The notes under the pieces: model-generated | Seen by the model: the letters and a program-made list of their open reading frames with translations, nothing else | What the model was told of the DNA's origin: nothing | The model's database searches: none | Position numbers and translations under genes: made by a program | NCBI GenBank assembly: GCA_030619185.1 | Contig: JAUXBW010000019.1 | Coordinates: 1 to 12,898 of the forward strand | Source of the DNA: Methyloprofundus sp. | Lineage (GTDB): Bacteria > Pseudomonadota > Gammaproteobacteria > Methylococcales > Methylomonadaceae | Length of the DNA stretch: 12,898 nt | Reading direction: 5' to 3' | Part shown: one piece after another, positions 7,277-12,898 of the stretch | Layout: each line of letters begins with the position of its first letter | Position numbering within the stretch: the stretch's first letter is position 1

Positions 7277-7300
7277 TCATCTATTATTCCTTATGAGGAA
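7270..7300 (+). repeat. two overlapping hairpins between the His-rich gene and the GlcG/HbpS gene
   Basis: GGAATAAT (7270-7277) pairs exactly with ATTATTCC (7283-7290) around CATCT, and the first arm covers the stop codon of the upstream gene. TTCCT (7287-7291) pairs with AGGAA (7296-7300) around TATG. The two stems share four bases and so exclude each other. No T-run follows, so this is not a standard terminator. It could be an RNA-processing or stability element, or an operator, within the 68-base gap. Confidence 0.45.
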
Positions 7301-7344
7301 CTAGTACATCGCTTTACCTACAACAATTAACCGAGGAGAAAACT

Positions 7345-7779
7345 ATGCACGTTTCATTTGAAGAGGCACAGGAAATTATCCAGGCTGCCATAAAAAAAGC
7401 CCAGGAAACCGATACCCAGATGTGTATTGCTGTCGTAGACTCTGGAGCCAGTCTAAAGTCATTTGCGCGCATGAATAATGCCTGGGTTGGAAGTATCGAT
7501 ATTGCCATTAAGAAGGCAAAAACTGCCTGTTTATTTGCAATGCCTACAGGCCAGATTGGTCAACTCTCGCAACCAGGTGCCCCTTTATACGGGATCGAAC
7601 ACTCCAACGATGGCTTAATCACCTTTCCAGGCGGGCTGCCTATTGTTAACAATGAGGGTATTCTTATCGGCGCGATAGGCGTGAGTGGTAGTTCAGTAGA
7701 AAATGATCATATAGTTGCCATGGCAGGTGTTGATATTGTTGGGCTTGCGGATTTACCCGAGCATCCATGGCGAACCTAA
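7345..7779 (+). CDS. GlcG/HbpS-family haem-binding-type protein
   Basis: This 144-residue protein belongs to the GlcG/HbpS (DUF336, haem-degrading) family by its full-length pattern. An N-terminal helix is followed by [21 protein letters not shown] (27-47), then IAIKKAKTA, the FPGGLPI loop (94-100) and [10 protein letters not shown] (108-117). Family members include Streptomyces HbpS, which binds haem and iron, and GlcG of glycolate operons, whose role is unclear. There is no signal peptide, so it is probably cytoplasmic. A strong GAGGAG ribosome site at 7333-7338 sits 6 bases before the ATG. It lies between two exported proteins in a tight run downstream of an Fnr-like regulator and has no glycolate oxidase neighbours, which favours a haem, redox or metal role here. 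The family call is firm; the function is inferred. Confidence 0.88.
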   Translation: MHVSFEEAQEIIQAAIKKAQETDTQMCIAVVDSGASLKSFARMNNAWVGSIDIAIKKAKTACLFAMPTGQIGQLSQPGAPLYGIEHSNDGLITFPGGLPIVNNEGILIGAIGVSGSSVENDHIVAMAGVDIVGLADLPEHPWRT

Positions 7780-7798
7780 ACACACAGAGGAAATAATC

Positions 7799-8707
7799 AT
7801 GAATTCACGATCAAAAACAGTGCTTATGCATGCGTTTCTTTCACTCTTCCTGTATTCTGCGCTGTCACTGGCAACAGATAGCAAAGAGACCCAACGCACA
7901 GTTATCGGTAATATTGGGCTTAAAACACCTGAATCTGTCGAATATTATGCTGCTGAAGATGTGTATCTGGTCAGCAATATTAATGGTGACGGCTTAAAAG
8001 CGGATGGTAACGGTTTTATTTCTAAAATCAAACCCGATGGCCGGCTTATCAAGCTCAAATGGATTGATGGAAAGCAGAAAAATGTGCTCTTAAACGCACC
8101 CAAAGGCCTTGCTATTCAAGGTAAAAATTTATTTGTTGCTGATATTAATCTGCTACATATCTTTGAACTCCCTAGCGGCAAACAAAAACACTCCACTCAT
8201 ATCAAGGGGAGTACCTTTCTTAATGGTATTACGCCTGGAGCAGGCGATTTTATTTATGTGACCGATAGCGGTTTAATTACCGGAAAAGACGGCTTTGCCC
8301 CCTCTGGCAGTGATGCTATTTATAAAGTTTGGGCTAATGGTCAGTATGAGCAGGTTTTCAAAGATAAAAATATGGGTCACCCTAATGGTATTATTGCGAA
8401 TGGCACAGAACTTACCGTCGTGACATTTGGTTCAGGGGAGGTCTTTCGTATTACCGCTAGCGGAAAGCGACAGGGTTTGCCTAAACCACCTAAAGGTGGT
8501 CTAGATGGGCTACTTAAATTAGATGATGGTCGGCTTTTGATTTCCAGCTGGGGTGAATCTGCACTCTATTTGCTGAATAAAGATAATACTTACAGTATTT
8601 TGGCTGATACCCTTGATGCCCCTGCAGATATAGGCTTTGATACAAAGCGAAAGCGTGTACTTATTCCGTTATTTAAGCAGAATAAGCTTGTCTTTCTACA
8701 ACTTTAA
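7799..8707 (+). CDS. exported SMP-30/gluconolactonase-like beta-propeller protein
   Basis: This 302-residue protein starts with a signal peptide (MNSRSKTVLMHAFLSLFLYSALSLA). It continues with blade-like repeats typical of SMP-30/NHL propellers: PESVEYYAAEDVYLVSNI, GNGFISKIKPDGR, APKGLAIQGKNLFVAD, GSDAIYKVWANGQ, HPNGIIANGTELTVVTFGSGEVFRI, DGLLKLDDGRLLISSW and APADIGFDTKRKRVLIP. It should be periplasmic. SMP-30-type proteins are calcium- or zinc-dependent lactonases, but many exported propellers of this kind are not shown to be enzymes, so no substrate is claimed. The open frame continues upstream to 7715, but the ATG at 7799 is chosen because AGAGGAA at 7786-7792 is well spaced and the signal peptide begins there. 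It follows the GlcG/HbpS gene by 19 bases, so the two are probably in one operon. Confidence 0.85.
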   Translation: MNSRSKTVLMHAFLSLFLYSALSLATDSKETQRTVIGNIGLKTPESVEYYAAEDVYLVSNINGDGLKADGNGFISKIKPDGRLIKLKWIDGKQKNVLLNAPKGLAIQGKNLFVADINLLHIFELPSGKQKHSTHIKGSTFLNGITPGAGDFIYVTDSGLITGKDGFAPSGSDAIYKVWANGQYEQVFKDKNMGHPNGIIANGTELTVVTFGSGEVFRITASGKRQGLPKPPKGGLDGLLKLDDGRLLISSWGESALYLLNKDNTYSILADTLDAPADIGFDTKRKRVLIPLFKQNKLVFLQL

Positions 8708-8710
8708 TGT

Positions 8711-9589
8711 ATGGCTGAGACCTTGCCAAATGTTGCTGTGTTACTCGCTGCCTATAATTGCTCAGCAATTATAGAACCACAACTACAAAGCATTTTGCGC
8801 CAGCAAGGCGTTAATCTGACACTTTATATCAGTGTAGATTTATCCACAGACGATAGCTATCAATATTGTTGCGACTTTGCTAGAGCACACCCTCAAGTTA
8901 CCGTTTTAGCGTATGGACAAAAATTTGCGGGTGCTGCAGCCAATTTTTACCGTTTAATCAAAGACGTTGATTTTTCAGGTTTTAATTATATTGCCTTATC
9001 CGATCAGGATGATATCTGGCTAGATGATAAACTGCTGACTGCCTGCGCTAAACTAAAACAGGGCGCTTATGATGCTTACTCTGGGAATGTCATGGCATTC
9101 TGGCCAGATGGGCGTGAATTACTCATTAATAAAGCCTTATCGCTACGAAAGTATGACTACTTATTTGAGGCCGCAGGCCCCGGGTGCACCTATGTACTGC
9201 GCACCGAGCCGATGTTGCTATTTAAAGATTTATTAGCAAGTAAATGGAGTCAGGCACAGCAAGTCGGTTTACATGACTGGTTTATTTACGCCTTTTTTAG
9301 AGCCAGGGGCTTATCCTGGTTTATTGACCCTGTACCTAAACTACGTTATCGACAGCATGCTAACAACCTGGTGGGTATACACAAAGGCTGGCAAGCCATA
9401 CTAAAAAGGCTCACCCTGTTACGCAATGGCTGGTGTAAACAACAAGTCGTTGGCATTGCAGATTTAATAGATGAACATCACATCAATGTCCGCTCAAGGC
9501 TGTGTATTATGAAAAACATCCATCAATTACGTCGGCGTTTTCGGGATCGGTGCATACTTTTTTTAATTGTTTTAATTGGGCTATATTAG
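8711..9589 (+). CDS. family 2 glycosyltransferase
   Basis: This 292-residue GT2 enzyme has a GT-A fold. The N-terminus VAVLLAAYNCSAIIEPQLQS is followed by the nucleotide-binding SVDLSTDDS segment and the metal-binding SDQDDIW motif (97-103). GPGCTYVL (157-164), HDW (188-190) and YRQHANNLVG (213-222) follow. This set is typical of rhamnosyltransferase-like enzymes of O-antigen or polysaccharide synthesis, which transfer a sugar from a nucleotide donor on the cytoplasmic face of the inner membrane. The C-terminus is basic, then ends in a short hydrophobic stretch (ILFLIVLIGLY), probably a membrane anchor. The gene starts 3 bases after the propeller gene without a clear ribosome site, so translation is probably coupled. 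Donor and acceptor cannot be told from sequence. Confidence 0.9.
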   Translation: MAETLPNVAVLLAAYNCSAIIEPQLQSILRQQGVNLTLYISVDLSTDDSYQYCCDFARAHPQVTVLAYGQKFAGAAANFYRLIKDVDFSGFNYIALSDQDDIWLDDKLLTACAKLKQGAYDAYSGNVMAFWPDGRELLINKALSLRKYDYLFEAAGPGCTYVLRTEPMLLFKDLLASKWSQAQQVGLHDWFIYAFFRARGLSWFIDPVPKLRYRQHANNLVGIHKGWQAILKRLTLLRNGWCKQQVVGIADLIDEHHINVRSRLCIMKNIHQLRRRFRDRCILFLIVLIGLY

Positions 9590-9591
9590 CA

Positions 9592-10542
9592 ATGACAAAA
9601 ATTTTAGTTACCGGTGCACATGGCTTTATTGGCAAAGCAGTAGTCCAGAAATTACGTGCGCAAAATTTCAATGTGATTGCTGGTGTGCGCTGTATAGACC
9701 CCGCTCAATCAGTCACTCAATTTGAGCTTGGTGATTTGTCTTCAGCAGCAGACTATACACTAGCCCTGCAAGGTATCGATGTCGTTATACATCTAGCGGC
9801 TCGTGCGCATATTATGCATGACACAGCATCTGATCCATTAGCCGAATTTCGTCAAGTTAATACGGCCGGCACATTAAACCTGGCACTGCAGGCAGAAAAA
9901 GCAGGGGTAAAAAGATTTATCTTTATCAGTTCTATTAAAGTAAACGGTGAAATGACGGTCGAAGGCCTGCCCTTTCAGGTTGAACTATCCGCTCCGCCAA
10001 CAGACCCTTACGCATTATCTAAATACGAAGCTGAACACGGCCTATTATCCCTGGCGCAAAGCACGGATATGCAAGTAGTGATTATTCGCCCTCCCCTAGT
10101 CTACGGCCCAGGTGTAAAAGCTAATTTTGCCAGCATGATAAAATGGCTAGCTAAAGGCATCCCCCTCCCCCTAGGCAGGGTTCACAACAAGCGCTCCTTA
10201 GTCGCATTAGATAATCTGGTAAGCTTTATTATATTGTGCATCACTCACCCCAAGGCGGCAAATGAAACATTTCTGATTGCAGATGGTGAAGATGTATCAA
10301 CCACTCAGTTATTGCAAAAAATAGCACAGACGTTGAATAAAAAGGTTTTATTATTACCTGTGCCTGTTGGCTTGATGCGCTTTATCGCCCAGTTGATAGC
10401 TAAGCAAGATGTGACTAATCGTTTATTCTCTTCACTGCAGGTGGATAATTCAAAAGCAAGAGATTTGCTTGGCTGGCGGCCCGTTATAAGTATGGATGAA
10501 GAGCTAAGGAAAATAGCCGAGTCTTATACAGCCCACTTGTAA
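9592..10542 (+). CDS. NAD-dependent nucleotide-sugar epimerase/reductase (extended SDR)
   Basis: This 316-residue extended short-chain dehydrogenase has the NAD-binding TGAHGFIG (7-14), HLAARAH (67-73), a catalytic serine region FISSIKVNGE (111-120) and YALSK with Y140 and K144. It ends with VDNSKARDLLGWRPV, as in GalE/WbpV-like sugar modifiers. It should act on a UDP- or dTDP-sugar in the cytoplasm, as an epimerase or 4-ketosugar reductase. The serine region differs from the SSxxVYG of GalE and is closer to what I associate with WbpV-type enzymes of O-antigen clusters. The start at 9592 is chosen because TKILVTG is the proper N-terminus; the open frame reaches back to 9502 inside the glycosyltransferase. 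It follows that gene by 2 bases, so the pair probably acts in one glycan pathway. Confidence 0.88.
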   Translation: MTKILVTGAHGFIGKAVVQKLRAQNFNVIAGVRCIDPAQSVTQFELGDLSSAADYTLALQGIDVVIHLAARAHIMHDTASDPLAEFRQVNTAGTLNLALQAEKAGVKRFIFISSIKVNGEMTVEGLPFQVELSAPPTDPYALSKYEAEHGLLSLAQSTDMQVVIIRPPLVYGPGVKANFASMIKWLAKGIPLPLGRVHNKRSLVALDNLVSFIILCITHPKAANETFLIADGEDVSTTQLLQKIAQTLNKKVLLLPVPVGLMRFIAQLIAKQDVTNRLFSSLQVDNSKARDLLGWRPVISMDEELRKIAESYTAHL

Positions 10543-10549
10543 GGAGTGC

Positions 10550-10570
10550 GATAGGTTTAGCTAAACTATC
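10550..10570 (+). repeat. near-perfect palindrome after the epimerase gene
   Basis: GATAG (10550-10554), an unpaired G, and TTTAG pair with CTAAA and CTATC (10561-10570) with no loop, giving a 21-base palindrome with one bulge. It lies 7 bases after the stop codon and 5 bases before the terminator hairpin. Confidence 0.5.
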
Positions 10571-10575
10571 ACTAG

Positions 10576-10595
10576 AAAAAAGCTAAAGCTTTTTT
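10576..10595. terminator. bidirectional rho-independent terminator
   Basis: AAAAAAGC and GCTTTTTT form an 8-bp stem around TAAA, between the convergent epimerase and phosphoesterase genes. The stem carries an A-run on one side and a T-run on the other, so it can act in both directions. The GC core is only two pairs, so strength is uncertain. Confidence 0.65.
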
Positions 10596-10634
10596 ACTCC
10601 TGCTTTATAATTTTTATGGCTTAGGGAGCCCTTG

Positions 10635-11363
10635 CTAGATAACAACTATTTTATTCAAATCAAAACCAGCGACTTCTGCGTGACCTGCATAGCCACGCGT
10701 ATTGGATAAAATACGCGCGCCCTCTATTCGATAGTCACTAATATTATGCGTATGCCCATGAAACCATGCGGAAATATCATGCCCATGGAACAATGATTTT
10801 AAGTCGTTACAGTAAGCCAGCTTCTTTATTGCATTGGGTGAATCATTCCAGCTCCATTGGGTCGGCGCATGATGCGTAACTACAATCGTCTTGCCTTTAA
10901 ACGGCCTGGCTAACGCCTTTTCTAGCCAGGCCAAAGAGTGCTTATGCAGTTTGCTGAACTGCTCGGAATTAAACATCCCGTCTACAAAGCGTATTTTCCT
11001 AAAATCATTTAAACTCTTATCTAAGTTAGCAGCCGTCTCTGCTCCTTCAACAAACAAGTCAGTCCAGAGAGAGCATCCCAGAAAGCGTACACCGTTATAT
11101 TTAAAGGTATTGTTTTCCAAAAAATGTATATTCGTATTAGCACACCTTGCTTTTAACATACGCAATGTATCACGGTACTCATGATTATAAAACTCATGAT
11201 TACCTGTCACATAAATAACCGGTTTTTTAAGTGCAAGTAGCCATTCAATGCCTTGATCATAAATGCCTATATCGCCTGCCGCAATAATAATTTCAGCATT
11301 ATTATCAGGTCGCTTTAAGGAGCCAAATTCAAGGTGGATATCTGAGAAGTAATTTATTCTCAT
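10635..11363 (-). CDS. calcineurin-like metallophosphoesterase
   Basis: This 242-residue protein has the full set of metallophosphoesterase motifs in order: DIH (D8, H10), AAGDIG (D31), TGNHE (N55, H56), THHAP (H164, H165) and FHGHTHN (H202, H204). These bind two metal ions and cleave phosphomonoesters or phosphodiesters. There is no signal peptide or membrane segment, so it is cytoplasmic. The substrate is not predictable, since the family covers nucleotidases, cyclic-nucleotide phosphodiesterases and nucleases. The ATG at 11363 is the natural start because MRINYFSDIHLE is the usual beginning; a weak AGGTAG lies about 8 bases before it. It is convergent with the epimerase and divergent from ispG, and has no obvious functional partner here. 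Confidence 0.9.
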   Translation of the reverse strand: MRINYFSDIHLEFGSLKRPDNNAEIIIAAGDIGIYDQGIEWLLALKKPVIYVTGNHEFYNHEYRDTLRMLKARCANTNIHFLENNTFKYNGVRFLGCSLWTDLFVEGAETAANLDKSLNDFRKIRFVDGMFNSEQFSKLHKHSLAWLEKALARPFKGKTIVVTHHAPTQWSWNDSPNAIKKLAYCNDLKSLFHGHDISAWFHGHTHNISDYRIEGARILSNTRGYAGHAEVAGFDLNKIVVI

Positions 11364-11451
11364 AAAAAAGCTACCTGCATTAATCTATTTATTTTATCAT
11401 GGTTCATATATACTTTAGTTTAATTGTAATTACGAAAAAAAACCACACACT

Positions 11452-12669
11452 ATGTCAATTAGTCCTAGAAAAAATACCCACCAAGTTATTATTGGAAATG
11501 TAAAGGTTGGTGGCGCTGCTCCGATAGTTGTGCAATCCATGACCAATACGGATACGGCAAATATCGCTGCAACAGTAAAACAAGTGATGGAACTTGCTAA
11601 TGCAGGCTCGGAGTTGGTACGTATTACAGTCAATAATGAAGAAGCGGCACAAGCCGTTCCCAAGATACGCAAACAACTGGATGCAAATGGTTTTTCAGTG
11701 CCTCTGGTTGGAGACTTTCATTTTAATGGTCATAAACTATTAGAAAAATATCCGGAATGTGCCCAGGCACTTGGTAAGTTCAGAATCAACCCAGGGAATG
11801 TCGGCAAAGGTGCAAAAAGAGACACCCAATTTCAGCAAATGATCGAATGTGCCGTCAAATATGATAAGCCCGTACGGATTGGTGTCAATGGCGGAAGTTT
11901 AGACCAGTCTGTTCTAACGCGCCTGCTGGATGAAAACAGACAAAAAGCCGAGCCTGAAGAGCTACCTGCAATCACACGTGAAGCAATTATTGTTTCAGCA
12001 TTAGAAAGTGCCGCCACTGCTGAATCTTACGGCTTATCTAAGAATAAAATCATCCTGTCATGTAAAATCAGTAATGTGCAAGAGCTTATCAGTATTTATC
12101 AAGACCTTTCTAGCCGCTGTGAATACGCATTACATTTAGGACTTACCGAAGCGGGAATTGGTTCTAAAGGGATAGTCGCATCATCAGCCGCACTTTCAGT
12201 TTTAATGCAACAAGGCATAGGCGATACCATACGTATTTCTTTAACACCCGAACCAGGTGCAGCTCGAACCAAAGAAGTCGTTGTTGCCCAGGAAATATTA
12301 CAAACCATGGGCTTTCGTGCATTTACACCCATGGTTATTGCCTGTCCTGGTTGCGGTCGAACTACCAGTGATTATTTCCAGAAACTGGCAATGGATATCC
12401 AGAACTACTTACGCGAGCAAATGCCTACCTGGCGTGATCAATACAAAGGGGTAGAAGAAATGGAAGTCGCCGTAATGGGCTGTGTGGTCAATGGACCGGG
12501 TGAGAGTAAAAATGCCAATATTGGTATTAGCCTACCAGGAACAGGAGAGTCACCCGTGGCTCCTGTCTACGAAGACGGCGAAAAAACTGTCACCCTGAAA
12601 GGTGATAAAATAGCGGAAGAATTTCAGGTGATTGTTGAAAAGTATATCCAGCGCACCTATAGCGCATAA
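11452..12669 (+). CDS. ispG: 4-hydroxy-3-methylbut-2-en-1-yl diphosphate synthase (flavodoxin)
   Basis: IspG (GcpE) reductively opens 2-C-methylerythritol 2,4-cyclodiphosphate to HMBPP, the penultimate step of the MEP isoprenoid pathway in the cytoplasm. It uses a [4Fe-4S] cluster and reduced flavodoxin or ferredoxin. The 405 residues contain VQSMTNTDT (27-35), VGDFHFN (86-92), FRINPGN (110-116) and RIGVNGGSL (142-150). The cluster ligands are C298 and C301 in CPGCGRTT and C344 in [10 protein letters not shown], with E351 as the fourth. It is longer than the E. coli enzyme (about 372) because of a roughly 11-residue insert between the cysteine pairs and a longer C-terminus, a form I associate with Neisseria and Xanthomonas types. 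No ribosome site is evident before the ATG, but the N-terminus aligns with the family. It lies 88 bases from the divergent phosphoesterase. Confidence 0.97.
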   Translation: MSISPRKNTHQVIIGNVKVGGAAPIVVQSMTNTDTANIAATVKQVMELANAGSELVRITVNNEEAAQAVPKIRKQLDANGFSVPLVGDFHFNGHKLLEKYPECAQALGKFRINPGNVGKGAKRDTQFQQMIECAVKYDKPVRIGVNGGSLDQSVLTRLLDENRQKAEPEELPAITREAIIVSALESAATAESYGLSKNKIILSCKISNVQELISIYQDLSSRCEYALHLGLTEAGIGSKGIVASSAALSVLMQQGIGDTIRISLTPEPGAARTKEVVVAQEILQTMGFRAFTPMVIACPGCGRTTSDYFQKLAMDIQNYLREQMPTWRDQYKGVEEMEVAVMGCVVNGPGESKNANIGISLPGTGESPVAPVYEDGEKTVTLKGDKIAEEFQVIVEKYIQRTYSA

Positions 12670-12898
12670 ATATGCATGCAAAACTAAACATACACTATTA
12701 ACCGCATTTATGGTGCTCTTTGCTATGTAGAAATGAAGATAAAATACTTGGCGTGGTCACAGGTGCAGCTGTTATAGCAAGTTACTTTTTGTCGTGGGCA
12801 AAGCTCTGAAACAGTTGCAGTAGTAAGTTACATATATAAGGCGGTTTGACGAAACAACTCTACCAACCTTGCTTGTCTTTTTGTTCCTGACTAAACGA
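12670..12898. other. tail without a recognisable gene
   Basis: Nothing in these 229 bases is a convincing gene, tRNA or terminator. One plus-strand frame is open between stop codons from 12702 to 12809 and reads like part of a protein (CRNEDKILGVVTGAAVIASY in its middle), but it has no start codon. It may be a gene remnant or chance. No T-run hairpin follows ispG, so its transcript may continue past the window. Confidence 0.4.

Noticed and set aside
7715..7798. N-terminal extension of the propeller gene back to 7715
   Set aside because: It overlaps the GlcG/HbpS gene, has no ribosome site, and would bury the signal peptide inside the protein.
9502..9591. N-terminal extension of the epimerase back to 9502
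   Set aside because: It overlaps the end of the glycosyltransferase, and the Rossmann-fold beginning TKILVTG needs to be at the N-terminus.

Overview
The window looks like chromosomal DNA from a gammaproteobacterium. The evidence is a proteobacterial-type gyrase A, a MEP-pathway ispG, an FNR-type regulator with a matching FNR box, and an OprC/NosA-like copper receptor. The DNA is moderately AT-rich. A copper-dependent group such as the Methylococcales methanotrophs would fit, but that placement is a guess from gene content; nothing here proves it. I see no CRISPR array, insertion sequence, tRNA or rRNA.

Layout from left to right. (1) The first 266 codons of gyrA lie on the minus strand and run off the left edge, followed by an upstream gap with two tandem TATAAT elements. 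(2) A small hypothetical protein (minus) is divergent from a large plus-strand protein that fuses a divergent dicarboxylate/amino-acid symporter (SDF) membrane domain to a family-3 solute-binding domain. (3) A TonB-dependent receptor (minus) is convergent with the transporter. It carries the CxxxM and HxM copper-ligand motifs of OprC/NosA. (4) A 422-base regulatory region holds a perfect FNR box placed for class II activation of the receptor. (5) A plus-strand run of six closely spaced genes follows: FNR-like regulator, exported His-rich protein, GlcG/HbpS-family protein, exported beta-propeller, family 2 glycosyltransferase, NAD-dependent sugar epimerase. It ends at a hairpin terminator. (6) A metallophosphoesterase (minus) is convergent with that run. 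(7) ispG (plus) is divergent from the phosphoesterase, with a gene-poor tail after it.

The most interesting part is about 3.5-8.7 kb. A copper-type outer-membrane receptor and an Fnr-like regulator lie back to back around a perfect FNR site. The regulator is followed directly by an exported His-rich protein, a haem-binding-family protein and an exported propeller. My inference is an oxygen- or redox-controlled copper or haem acquisition cassette. The regulator keeps only three of the four cysteines that hold the FNR iron-sulfur cluster, so its sensing may differ from classical FNR. The second notable item is the transporter-receptor fusion. It has lost the usual SDF substrate and sodium motifs and carries an extra membrane helix that would place the binding domain in the periplasm.
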